From NCBI GenBank assembly GCA_019022495.1, contig JAFEKR010000024.1, positions 248,001-312,000 on the forward strand: DNA of 64,000 bases. Direction: 5' to 3'. The position numbers and the translations under genes were made by a program. Below are positions 10,072 through 21,500 of this stretch, in pieces (within the stretch, counting starts at the first letter, position 1; each line of letters begins with the position of its first letter). The notes under the pieces were generated by a model. That model did no database searches and was not told the DNA's origin. It saw nothing but the letters and a program-made list of their open reading frames with translations. This stretch comes from Epichloe hybrida (taxonomy: Eukaryota > Ascomycota > Sordariomycetes > Hypocreales > Clavicipitaceae).

Positions 10072-10809
10072 TCAAGGTAGAAGGGTATCTTTTAAAACTT
10101 CCGGCCTAAGTCCGAAAAACTCGAGTTCGCGTGAGTTCGCGGCGTCGTACATTTTCTGTTCCTCGTCCCAGCTAAATGCCCTCCACAATTGAAGCTCAAA
10201 ATATGGGGGGAAATATCCTGCGAATTCCCAGTCGATGATTCCAACGATCTGAAAAGTGTTTGGGCAGATGAAGATGTTTTGGGGTCCAAGATCATTATGG
10301 CAAAGTACAAAGCAACTAGTTTCCGACGTTATTTGCTCCCAAGCCCTTCTGTCACGGTCGTATACGCGCTGCGGCGGGAATACTGGGAGACTTTGGTCGA
10401 CGCTTCCAATGTGATTTCGGCGAAAGGAACGAAGCTGTGGAAGTATGGACTTTTCCATCTGTTCATCGACAGCAGCGACCGCGGCTGGCCGAGAGACCTC
10501 GTCTATTTCCTCGAGGAGCACTCCAGTTGTAATCCGTTCCATCTCGAGGTGGACAACCCCATCCTTTATGAACAATCGGCATGTCGGCACTGGTATGGTC
10601 GTGTTCTGGAGGAGGAATAGAATTGTCGCGGCCTCGTTTTGCAGTCGCTCCTTGGCCCAGAAAGGTTGGAGAATGTTGCCATTTGGGTGACGAATCAGCT
10701 CCTCCTCGTGAAGCTCCCTCTTGATTACCTTGTCTTTATTAATCGTGATACACCGCTCCCAAGTCTTCCACGTTTTCGGTTGAACGGTGTCCGCATGTCC
10801 ATTTTCCAT
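10072..10809 (-). CDS. Aminoglycoside phosphotransferase (APH)-family kinase
   Basis: Single-exon gene of 245 residues starting MENGHADTV. It carries the kinase core of the APH/choline kinase-like family: a Brenner-type catalytic loop CHNDLGPQN near residue 170, then IVGIIDWEFAGYFPPYFELQLW, in which Asp of IIDWE corresponds to the metal-binding DFG Asp. ERLQNEAATILFL carries the conserved Glu after the nucleotide-binding lobe. Fungal genomes have many such genes, and the real substrate is usually unknown; antibiotic resistance should not be assumed. The N-terminal lobe is short. The gene is free of RIP although it lies on a 1.6-kb island between mutated blocks. Confidence 0.88.
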   Translation of the reverse strand: MENGHADTVQPKTWKTWERCITINKDKVIKRELHEEELIRHPNGNILQPFWAKERLQNEAATILFLLQNTTIPVPTCRLFIKDGVVHLEMERITTGVLLEEIDEVSRPAAVAAVDEQMEKSILPQLRSFRRNHIGSVDQSLPVFPPQRVYDRDRRAWEQITSETSCFVLCHNDLGPQNIFICPNTFQIVGIIDWEFAGYFPPYFELQLWRAFSWDEEQKMYDAANSRELEFFGLRPEVLKDTLLP

Positions 10810-11026
10810 TATGATGTGCCGTTTATGTTATCGGAGCCTGCGGTCTAAAGTTGCGATGGGGAATCCTCGAAGCTGGCTAGTAACCGGTCGGACATGGGAT
10901 TAAATGATCGGGAAGCCGTTAAGCTATGTGAATTTACGCAGAGCCTCCTGGATGCTAACATAATCTTATTAACTTATTGAATTACAAGGGACGGTGATCA
11001 ACGGTGGTTTCTCTTAAAAATGTCTT

Positions 11027-11238
11027 TGTTGGAACAAGCATGATATTAACAAGGCTACGCACCTCTGATTAGCTAGGCGCGTGGCATCGCGGACCCACAT
11101 ATCTAGCCTAACCACGCCGCGGTTAGCATTAGTATATATAGCCTCTTTACTAATAATCCTAATTAAGGCCCCTTTTCCTATAATAAATAGCATACTCTCT
11201 TTACTTCTATTTAATCCCTTTTTTACTTATAAAAATAG
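11027..11238 (+). repeat. 5' LTR of element Y, left piece
   Basis: First 212 bases of a 296-bp LTR, broken after AATAG by the insertion of element Z at 11239. The missing 84 bases resume at 36014 and end at 36097. It shares the GCGGACC, TCTAGCCTAACC and CGCCGCGG segments with the other copies of this LTR. Confidence 0.85.
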
Positions 11239-11534
11239 TGTTAGAACAAGCATGATATTAACAAGACTGCGCGCCTCTGATTAGTTAGGCGCGTTACATC
11301 GCGGACCTACATGTCTAGCCTAACCGCGCCGCGGTTAGCATTAGTATATATAGCCTCTTTGCTAATAACCCTAATTAAGGCTTCTTTTCCTATAATAAAT
11401 AGCGTACTCTCTTTGCTTTTATTTAATCCCTCTTTTACTTACTTTAATAAACTAGAATATATAATAATTATATATACTTTAGTTTACCCTAAGAAACCTT
11501 ATATATAGGTTACTAGTATTTTATAAATCCTATA
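11239..11534 (+). repeat. 5' LTR of element Z
   Basis: 296 bp, TGTTAGAACAAGC to ATCCTATA (RIP-altered CCACA end). It is followed at once by CTAATTAGTAGTTATC, the same putative primer-binding start seen in the other copia elements here. Confidence 0.88.
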
Positions 11535-12372
11535 CTAATTAGTAGTTATCTTTATAAATACTATAGATTAGTAAGGTTTATAAAAGAGGTATTAGTATTA
11601 AGGACTTACCTTATAAAAAAGAAAGTATTACTCTAAGATACTAAATATACTAAGGAAGAAGTATATTCTAGCTCTCCTTTTACCTTAAGTAACTATAACT
11701 AGCTTTATACTAAATCTAAGCTTATTAACTTAATTAAGGCTTAGTTAGTAACTAACTTAACTTATTTTTATTTATTTAATTAGTATATCTATTATATAAA
11801 TAAACCCTTAGAAGTATATTTATTAAATAATTAAGGCCTAGTTAGTAACTAATCTAACCTATCCTTAATTATTTAATTAAACTTACTAAGGGGTAAAGAT
11901 AATAGCTTTACTTATAATCCTTTAAACCTTTATAATTTCTTTATTTCTTATACCTTCTTATTTACTACTAATATTATAGTAAAATATTAAGATTAACTAA
12001 AAGGATTTAAAACCTAAGATATTTTTTCTAATTATAAACATACCTCCTCTCTTAAAAATACTAGAAAAGGAGTTAATTTATAAGTTATATCTTATCTCCT
12101 TAACTATATCTCCCTTAATTTATACTAGTATATTATATAATAAGTACTAAAGAATAAGGAATTATTTAATCTTAAAGTAAATACTACCCCTAAGGAACTT
12201 ATAGCTTAGATTTTTATTAAGAAAGTAACTTATAAATATACGAACTTATACTTATAAACCTTATTTACTATCTTTAATAATAACTTTAAAGAATAAAACT
12301 AAGAGATATTTTAAGTAGTAAATTCTAAAGCTATAAAGAGTCTTTAAGACTTTCTTTTCTTTAGTAGTATTT

Positions 12373-12992
12373 TGTCAGGTGCAAGCCTATAACTAATTGT
12401 AAGGTGCAATGCAAGCGAGAGCTAGCATTGGTGGATCTTTTAGTCTAGTAGCTTACCTTGCATACCTTCAGGGTTCTGATATTTATGCTAGCTCTTACGG
12501 GTCTTCTAGCTACGCTAGGTCTTAGGTTCGAATCCCGTTGTAGGGCTTGTGCTAGGTCCTAGGTTCAATTCCTAATGGTAGTTGGATTGATCGCTGGGTC
12601 CTAGGTTCGATTGCTAGGCTAGGGTGCTTACGTTAGGCTCACAGGGCAGGTACGGTGGTTGTATCGCGTACATTTAGGTTACCTATAATGAGGGCCTAGG
12701 TGGCGTGCGTACTAGGCCTTAGGGGTTCACAATTGGTTGATTATCCTAGAGGCCACGGAAGCCGGGCTTATCTAGATCCGAGGGACGCACGAGCGAGCCT
12801 ATGGGGGCTTGTCCTAGCTAGCTAGTTAGCTACGGGGCCGTGGGCCGTGGCTCGGGGCGCGCCTTAGGAAAAGGGGGGATAATTGTCAGGTGCAAGCCTA
12901 TAACTAATTGTAAGGTGCAATGCAAGCGAGAGCTAGCATTAGTGGATCTTTTGGTCTAGTGGCTTACCTTGCACACCTTCAGGGTTCTGACA
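12373..12992 (+). mobile_element. TRIM (miniature LTR retrotransposon), 620 bp, TSD TATTT
   Basis: Two 109-bp direct repeats, 12373-12481 and 12884-12992, run from TGTCAGGTGCAAGCC to GGGTTCTGACA (TG...CA ends). The element is flanked by TATTT at 12368-12372 and 12993-12997. Element Y has the empty site at 36929-36933 (TGTTT), which confirms the boundaries. A purine tract AGGAAAAGGGGGGATAAT directly precedes the right repeat, as a polypurine tract should. The 402-bp interior codes for nothing and is GC-rich with little RIP, in sharp contrast to its surroundings; each part is short, and RIP usually spares repeats under about 400 bp. Confidence 0.88.
12514..12625 (+). repeat. Three tRNA T-arm-like repeats inside the TRIM
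   Basis: The box GCTAGGTCYTAGGTTCRAATCC recurs in related form from 12514, 12551 and 12593. GGTTCGAATCC is identical to a tRNA B box / T-arm. No full cloverleaf is visible, so this is not a tRNA gene call. It may be a degenerate tandem repeat or a remnant of a pol III promoter. Confidence 0.5.
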
Positions 12993-14504
12993 TATTTATA
13001 TAGACTTATAGAGTTACTATAAAATAATAGTCTTACTTAAAGATATTATTAACTATAATAGATTCTATAACTAGAAAAAAGAAGAAATATAGGAAGTTAC
13101 TAGGAAGTATTCCCTCTTTAAGAGGTAAATAGTAAAAAAAGACTTCTATAAAGACCTTCTCCTTATTAGTATCCCTTCTTTTAGAGATTAAATAAATTAA
13201 CTAATTACTTTCTAATATCCCTAATCCCCTTAACTATTATAACTACTTTTATTTTATTCCTAGATTTTATTATACTAATCCCTAAGTATACTAAGTATAA
13301 GGTAAAGGTATAATAGTAAAGGTAATTCCCTTATTATAAGCCCTTAACTATAAGCCTAGACTCCCCTTACTTTCTCTCCTATAGTAAGGTATTATAATCC
13401 CTCTTTATAGTCTAGAACTATAGTACCCCTTCTATAAGATTTAATTATCCTTATTCCCCCTTAAGAAATAAGCTAACTCTTATTAAAGTAATTACTTAAT
13501 CTTAATAAGTTTTATAATAATAAAAGTATTAAGTATAGTACTAAGGAGTATAATATTCTTAATATTAAGCTCTTAACTTATTAAAGGAAGTATAAGATAC
13601 TAGGAATTATATAAGAATAGTTAGGCTATAGTTTTAAGTTTATACTAAAAGGAAAACCTCTCTAGTATTTCCTAGAGAACCTTTTAGGCTAAGAAAACCC
13701 CTAAGATTTCCTAACTCTTATTTATAGGATTAGGTAAAAGTTTAAGATAGATAATATATATTAGAAGAACTATCTATTATAAGGAAAGTTATAATTACTT
13801 ATAATTATCTAAGAGAACCCTAATAAATTAAAGATTAAATACTTTAAAGACCTTATAATAAAGCTTTTAAATCTCTAAAGGGTAAATCCTTATAGATTTT
13901 AGTTAGAATTAAATCTCTATAGTTAGATTCTAAATACCTATAAAGAAATCCTAGAATATAAGGCCTATATTATTAATTCTCCTATTAATCTCTAATACTT
14001 TTATAAATAAATAAGAATATTAATTAGTAAATCTAAAGCTTTAATTAATTAATAGTAGTTCCTTATAGAAGTAAGCACTAAGAAATACTTTTAGACTAAC
14101 TATAAGTATAATAGGAAAGGTAAGGAAGCCTAATATAGTTAATTTATATTAAAGAGTAAGCCTTACTACTTAAAAAAGTATTATATATATAGTAAAGAAG
14201 GTTATTAGTTAACTAAGCACTTAGATAAGGACTAGAAGAAGGTATTCTAATGCTTTAAGAATTACTCCTATATAGACTTAATAGCTTCTTTATATAATAT
14301 ATTCTTAATATAGTATAAAGGTAATAATAATTCTAAATTAGCTAAAGATAATAATATTAACTAATACTTAATAAAACTTAGTTTTAGTAAAGAAAATAAT
14401 AATAGCTAAGTACCTATAAGCTTCTTTATATATAGGACTACTTATAATAGCTATATAACTACTAAGATTCTTACTAGTAAAGTAATAATTTATACTTTAG
14501 CTAA

Positions 14505-16254
14505 GATCTTGTCCTTACTTATACTTTCTAGTATTATCTTTGTTTTCTCTATATTCTTCTAATTTTATTTTAATAATAATTTAAGGTAGATTATTAAATA
14601 TTCCATACTTATATTAAATAGCGCTAGCACTACTAGCTAGTAGTTATCTTACTATAAGAACACTTATATTCTTATTCTCTTATTATAGGTTTTTTTATAG
14701 TAAGACTATTATCCTAGGCCTAAGCTAAACTAATTAGAATTTTATTTAAGTCTAAGGTTTTATTACTACTATTCTTATACTTCTTAGTAATATACCTATT
14801 ACTTTTATAAATTAAGTAGTTTACTATATTATATTTATTTATACTATATCTAGGGCTACTATATTTATACTACTTAAATAGTCTCTAGCCTATGCTAGGT
14901 TACTATAAGCTTTACTATAAGTTATTTATAAGGGAGCTAGAGCATTATCTCTTATTACTCCTACCCTTCTTATTATAGTTTCTATTATAATTACTTAATA
15001 TAGATATTATTATAACTTTAGCCTTTTTTCCTTAACCCTATAGGTAACTCTAAGATATTAGGAACTCTTAGCTAACTATATGCTTCCTTATAGTATTATT
15101 TAAGCTATTTAGAAAAATTACTATTCTTAAGTATATAGGGATTTAGTTAGGTAATTCTGCTTTTACCTTTATTTAAAGTCTTAGGAAAGATTAAAAAGAC
15201 TAATTACTCTTTTACCTAAGATTTAGTAGTATCCTAGTAGCTTCTAAGCACTATATATCTTTATTTATTACTCTAGTGTTTAGCTAGGATATAAATCTAT
15301 CCTAGGTATAAGCTAAGTAGTTAACTAACCTATTTACTATTATATAATATATTTACTATTACTTTATATTATTAGCTAAGTAGCTACTAGTATATACTAC
15401 CTTTATTTTATTATCCTAAAAGGTTCTTAGGTCTAGCTTAAATAGCATATTTAAATCTACTAAGTATACCTATAAATTCTTATAGGTATTACCTTTATAT
15501 ATAGGTACCTTATACTATATCTTAATAAAGCTTTATAGGTATGTATTTACTATAAACTTAGTGTTAGGTAGGAAATCTAGGAATAGGGGAATTCTCTGCG
15601 TATTTGTCTAAGAGGTAATTATAAGTTCTCTACCTAATCTAGCTAATTATAAGTCCGCTTCTATTTCCTTAAGCTATGCTTCTATATTTAAGATCTCCTT
15701 TCTTATATAGGTATTTTGTAGCTTAGCTTATATAACCTTATATTACCTCTATAGCTTATCTAGATTATTATTATTACTAGATTTAGGGTTACTACTTTAG
15801 TTAGGTAGTATTTACTATACTCTCTTATATTCTATAGTTAGGGTATTCTAGTTACTACCTAGTTACTATAAAGTTAGGGCTTCCTTACTAGGTAGTATAG
15901 GTGTGTTTTAGGTAGATATTTTATAGCTCCTTTGCATTTAAATCTAGCTAATAGTCTGTTTTCCCTAAAGAGTTTAAGAGTTTAACTTATTATAACTATA
16001 TTTAAGGAGATATAAATAAAGTAAAGGCTAAGGTTCTTAGTTATAGCTAGAGAGCTACTACTTAGGGGTAGGTATATAAAGGTCTTAAACTCTAACCTCC
16101 TATATCTCTTATAGGTAGTCCTTATTTAAATACCTTACTATATATATATAGCTATCTTATAGCTACTTAGTTATCTACGGAACTCGAGGCTTATCCAAGG
16201 GCTTTATTATGTGACCGTCCCGTCCATGGCCCCTTGGCCTCCGTGCTCCTAACA
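14505..16254 (-). mobile_element. Inverted gypsy fragment: 5' LTR plus start of gag
   Basis: On the minus strand this reads a 267-bp LTR (15988-16254, TGTTAGGAGCACGG start) and about 1.48 kb of internal sequence, matching the second gypsy copy at 37427-38258, 51804-52271 and 58543 onward. It lacks a 3' end; the break against element Z is near 14505. It preserves the empty sites for copia D (near 15424-15428) and copia E (near 14966). Part of the LTR (near 16190-16250) is hardly mutated. I read it as an insertion into the RNase H region of the plus-strand gypsy, followed by a deletion. Confidence 0.68.
15988..16254 (-). repeat. Gypsy LTR, inverted copy
   Basis: 267 bp, the same family as 27141-27407 and 37427-37694. 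The outer end near 16254 keeps GC-rich sequence (GGGACGGTCACATAATAAAGCCC). Confidence 0.8.
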
Positions 16255-18229
16255 AGTTATAATAAACTATTTAAATTATAAGTACCTAGCTATAAAGCTA
16301 AAGCTAACTAGTAGGTAAGTAATAGCGTTAGATAAGCTCTATCTGTTTAATTTTAGGATTAAATATTATATAAGTAAGTTAAATCCTGCTAATACCTTAT
16401 TAAGAAGAGCAGATTATATTAGTAAGAAGCGTAGGGCAGAGGCTATATTCTCATAGCTACCTAGCTTCTTATCTAAGTTTATAAATACTAAGTAGTAAGG
16501 ACACTATATAAGTAATAGTGTAGTTATAAGTCCTAAGATTATATTACTTAGCATAGCTAATGGTTTATTATAAGAACACTATAAGGGCTACACTAGCCTC
16601 TAGGGTTTTAAGAAAATATAACTTAATTATATTATTAAGAAACCTAATAGTCCTATAAAGCCTATAAGTAATACGCTAACTAGGTCTACTAATTATAAGT
16701 AGTAAGGCTATGCCTTATCTATATTTATTAATATTTCCGCAAGTCTAGTAAGCCTATAGGTTAGGAGTCTAGCTAGGTTAGTAGTTAGTAAGTAGTATAG
16801 GCACCCCCTTAAAACGCTACTTAGCTATAATTTATCTATAAGTCTAAAAGCACACTATAAGCTAGCTACTTATAGTAGTGTTATAGTAAGAATATAGGTA
16901 GTCTAGTAAACCTCTTCTAAGTTTATATATAATGCGTATCCTATATATATAAAATTAGAGACTTTAATTTAAGTTATGTTATTTTAAGTATAGTAAGGTA
17001 ATAACTTTACTATAGGTTATAGGAAGCTACTTAAGAGTAGTAACCTTAAAGCATTATAAATATAGTCTATTAGGCCCTCTAAGCTATTAATATTTTAAAA
17101 TAGAGTTTTTATTCTAGTAAGTATAAGAAAGGAAATTTTACTACTTACTTATAATAACCTAGTAGTAAGCTATTAGGGAGTTAGTAAGACCCTTTATTAG
17201 ATTATAAGTTAGTATTACTAGCTAATAATAAAGAAAGATACTAAGTTATATATGTAAACTTACATAAGCTATTAGACTTTAAAGCTAAGGTACTATAAAC
17301 CTTATAGCAAGCTAGCTATACTACTAGTACCTAATTAGCCTTTTTAAGAATTATTAATAGATTTTATTATAGGGCTACTACCTATAAAAGACGCAAATTA
17401 GACCTATAATATAATCTTAGTTATTATAGACTATTTTACAAAATATAGTATTTATATTCCTATTTTAATATAGATAACTAGTAATAGGTTAGCTACTATA
17501 TTCCTAGAGTATATTTTTAGGGATTATAGTGCCCTAGAAGGTATTATTATAAACTATAGTTTAACTTTTACTAGTGGGTTTTAGATAACCTTTTACTATC
17601 TTATTATAACTAAGTAGTAACTAAGTATTACGTTTTACCTATAAATAAATAGTTAAATAAAATATTTAAACTAAGTTTTAGAATATTATTTAAGAGCTTT
17701 TACTTACTTTAATTAGACTAATTAGGCTAATAATCTTTTAATAGTATAGTTTATATATAATATAAGCATTTATTTAACTTATAGCTATACCTTAGCTAAG
17801 GCACTATAAGGCTATAACCCTAGGGGACTATAGTAAGTAATTATAGATATTCCTATAGTAAATAACTAGGTAAAGACTTATACTACTATACTAAGAGATA
17901 GATATATAGTAATTAAGTAGCTTCTAAGTAACTTATAGGCCTAGTATATAAAATACTATAATAAGAAGCAGACCCTAATAAAGTTTAAAGTAAGTAACTA
18001 TATTTTATTATTTATAAAGAATATTAACTTATAGTAACCTAGTAGGAAGCGAAGTATAAAGTATTTAGGCCCTTATAAAATCAAAAAGGTAATTAGTACT
18101 TATAGATTAGTATATTAATTAAAGCTACCACCTAGAATATATTTATATAATATTTTTAATATTACTAATCTTAAACTATTTATAGGGGACTTATTTAGTG
18201 TAGAAGATGTATCCTTACTATAAGAGAAT
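16255..18229 (+). pseudogene. Gypsy pol remnant: RNase H end and integrase
   Basis: Degraded translation shows FRIKYYISKLNPANTLLRR near 16350-16410 (cf. the FxIEYxxGKxNPADAxSRR link after RNase H). The integrase zinc domain follows near 17130-17290, and the catalytic-core start LVIIDYFTKYSIYIPI near 17410-17460. The 3' part before the copia A insertion (LPPRIYLYNIFNITNLK near 18125) matches the end of integrase in Tf1/MAGGY-like elements. There are many stop codons. Confidence 0.72.
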
Positions 18230-18536
18230 TGTTGGATTCACAGGGTATTGAATTCAATGTAATACAGTCGTGAGCCCGAAGAATAGTATCGTCATTGATT
18301 ATCTATTCTAGGCTGCGTTGTCTGTTGTTATGATTGATTAAGTTATTTAAAAAGAGAGGTAAAAAGCTAGAAGTTACAATACATAAAGGGAAAAGGGGTT
18401 GCGCGTTTATGTCCCTATATTTCCTAGCTAATTAACATGCTAGGTTATAGGTTACGTGTAAGGTCCGCGCGTGGCCTGAGCTTCTGCTAGGTAATTATGG
18501 CTACGACGCGTGATTAATATCACCTTTGTTCTAATA
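18230..18536 (-). repeat. 3' LTR of copia A
   Basis: 307 bp, paired with 24725-25031. Both share the TTGGATTCACAGGGTATTGAATTC-type end and a GC-rich GCGCGT/GGTCCGCGCG segment. Confidence 0.9.
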
Positions 18537-21500
18537 CTAGAACTTCTCTCTTTTAATATGATTATTAATATGTGATATTAATCGTAGAAATAAAAAAGAA
18601 AGGATAGATTAAGAATATAATTAATAGGGGATATAAGGAAAAGAACTTATAGCCTGTCTAGGCGTATGGTTACTAATAAAAGGGAAATAATAATCTTGCT
18701 TAGCCTATAAGCCTGTGTAAGGATAAGTAAGTCCTTCTAAATCCCTTCTTTCCTTAAAATAATATATATACTACACTATAGCGTGTATATAATGTCTTCC
18801 TCCTCCTTAGTAATACCTTTATCCTCCTATACACTACTATTATTTTCTATAGTCTACTAGGAGGGCCTAGTAGGCTAGCGTGGTTATAGCCACTAGGGAT
18901 ATTAACTATAAGGGCGTAAATCCCCTGTATATTACTATCCTATCCCTGTGGCTATTCTCCTAGAGAATTACCTTTTCCTTTTACTACGCGTGTGTTACGC
19001 GTAGGTAACCTATCCCTCTATCTAGATAGTTATCTAGTTAGTTAAGATAAAGCTCTTAAGGGCCTTATTAGGTAATGCCTTTATAAAGGTATTAGCTAGG
19101 TTATTCTCTCTATTAATCTATTAGATCTTGTAGAGTTCTTAGTGTTTATATAACTATTAAAGGGCTATAATATTAATTATTAGGTGTTTCTCCTTTGTTA
19201 TACTAAGCTTAATAAGGCACTTATATAAGGAGTATGAATCCGTATATGTAATAACTAGGATCTTTAGGAGCTTTAGTTAGTTAGTAACTAAGTTTAGGGT
19301 GGTTATGATTACGTGAGCTATATTAATACTAGCTACTATGCCATAGACTTCTAAGGTAAGCATGCTTTACGTAACTCTCTTACTCTTTATTAAGCTAAAG
19401 TGTATAATATTACCTTTAATTATAAACTTGCTATTAGTGTAGTCTTTGTTTGCTAGGATAAGTATATATCCTAGTTGTAAGAATAGGTCCTAGTTATTAG
19501 CAAAGGATTTATTTATAAAGGCGAAGAGCTTTGTCTTCTTGAGGTTGATTAGGATGAACGTCAGACCTCTCTCTAGGTAATCTATCTGCTACTTTAGGCA
19601 GCGATTAAGGGCTTTTATGTCCTCTAGGGTTAGCTCCTAGTATTATATAGTAATAGATAGGTTAAAGTAAGCCTCTAGTTAGTAGATTAAGGTGATATAA
19701 GCGCCTTAGGCCCTTTGCTTAATATATTTGCGCTTTAAGTTAGTTATTAGAACTAGCTCTAGCTTATTACTTTGCCCTTTCTACTAGATCTTAATAGTAT
19801 TATTCTCTAGTAAGATAATGCTACTATTAAACGTGAGAGGGTAGTCCTAAGTTAGGAATTGCTTTAGCTTTGTGTTAAAGCCTACTATAGTAAGCTAGGT
19901 CTCTTCCTTCTTAGAGAACTTCTTGTCTAAGAGGCTGATTATATTGTTAGTCTGCATTCTAATGTAAGTAAAGTTAGGGCTTTCCTTTATAGTTATAAGT
20001 AAGTAGGGATTATACGTAGAGGTTTTTATCTAGAGGTTCTCTTTATAATGCTTGTGATATATAACCTACTAGTGTGTTCCTGCCTTTACGAGCCTATAGA
20101 GGGGTTTTATAACCCTTAAGATTATACTAGGCGGGTAGAGATGCCGTATCTAAATTAGTAAGCGCGCTAGGATTAGCCGCTCTAGTAATATATAGGCCTG
20201 TATATAAGCCTAATAGATATCTCTTAGCTAGATGAGGAATTTCCTTAATCTTACTAACGGGGCTATTATAAGGATAAGACGTTAGCTTGCGCGTTAAATC
20301 GTTAGGGCCTGTGTAAGAATGGCCTGTTTCCCTTTATTCTTACACCCTTGGATTATAAGGCATGACTTTTTATAGGGTTCTATTGTCTTACCCTTGTCTT
20401 ATTAATAATCTGGGAATTAAAGATTTGAATTCTATTATGTTCTTCCTTGTTAAATATAATGAATTTAAATACACCTTGCTTAATTAAAGTGTTAATCTCC
20501 GCTTTTATTAACAGCTTAAATAGTTTGCCTAGGGTCTTAATGATTCCTTCCTTACGTAGCTTAATTATAAGAGCTAGGTTACTATGTTCTTTTACTAATA
20601 GGAAGGTATTAGCACCTTAAGGTATTATAGGAGGGTTTTTCTGTAGCCTTCCGTGTCCTTACTTTAGTAGTATTAGTAGCACTATGTTCTTATTATAGGC
20701 CTCTTGCCCTTTTTCTCCTTTCTCTTTACTAGGCTTTACTATCTTCTCTATACTAAGATTATTATAGTAAGGCTTAATAGATGTTAACCTAAAGGTCTTT
20801 AGGCCTCTAGGTATATTAAGTATATAGCTTTCTCTAGTAATCACTAGTAGCTTATATAGACTTGCCTATCCCTTGCCTTCTCACTAGACCTTAACCTTTA
20901 ATCTAAGTAGTAGGCTAAGGGTCTTTAAGGTATCTAGGCTATTACGTTTAGTAAGGGCCTTATTAACCTTCTAGATAGCGTGAAGTCTCTTAATCTCTTT
21001 AGTAGCTTTCTGTACTATAATTACATGCTATGTGATATTAGGTAATAGTAGGGACTTATTTATTATACGTAAGTAGGCTCTAAAGATAAGGAGGGTTAGG
21101 ATAAGACTATTAGGGCCTACGGTGTTATTCAGGGCCTTAATTACTATTTAAAGGGCAATAGGTTCTAGCGTTATAGGGCATTTGTGTCTAATTATATTAT
21201 AGGCTCTTTAAAGCGGCCTATAATACCTTTTAACCTTCCCTATGCTATAGTGTGCCTTAATAGGGACTTCCTTAATTAAAATTAATATTAAAGCTATGAA
21301 TTATCTAAATTCATTACTATAGAAGTTTGTTCTAGCGTCTATAATAATGAAGTCCAGGGGGCCTAGGTAAGCATTAATCCAGCATATTTAGAGGGCTTCC
21401 TAGGTTATTTTCATAGAGATGTTATTAAGGAATTTTGCTGCGTTAAACGCTATAGCTATATTTATAGCGTGAAGTGTAGGGCGGTTACTATCTAGGTAGA

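Larger units (their letters stand above)
11535..14505 (+). pseudogene. Element Z leader and degraded gag (copia type)
   Basis: After the primer-binding region, a long RIP-degraded reading frame ends in a recognisable zinc knuckle near 14165-14220 (CYYYSKEGY, stop, LTKH), the counterpart of CYVCSKEGY in element A and CYIYSKKGY in B. Stops occur every few codons. Nothing can be translated as an intact protein. The sequence breaks off near 14505 at an inverted gypsy fragment. A TRIM lies at 12373-12992. Confidence 0.7.

Noticed and set aside
10072..10809. Antibiotic resistance gene
   Set aside because: The APH fold is widespread in fungal genomes with unknown small-molecule substrates; nothing here points to aminoglycosides.
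11081..11508. Short frames with a repeated MSSLTAPRLALVYIASLL-like protein (also 35389-35586 and 35773-35982)
   Set aside because: They lie entirely inside copies of the 296-bp LTR; the likeness is that of the LTR, not of a protein family.
12514..12625. Possible tRNA gene(s)
   Set aside because: Only T-arm-like boxes are visible; I could not build an acceptor stem, anticodon arm or D arm around them.
20659..20844. Small host genes in the repeat block (also 21400-21582, 50781-51023, 56374-56619)
   Set aside because: They are surviving pieces or shadows of copia gag-pol frames at matching positions in elements A, D and E.
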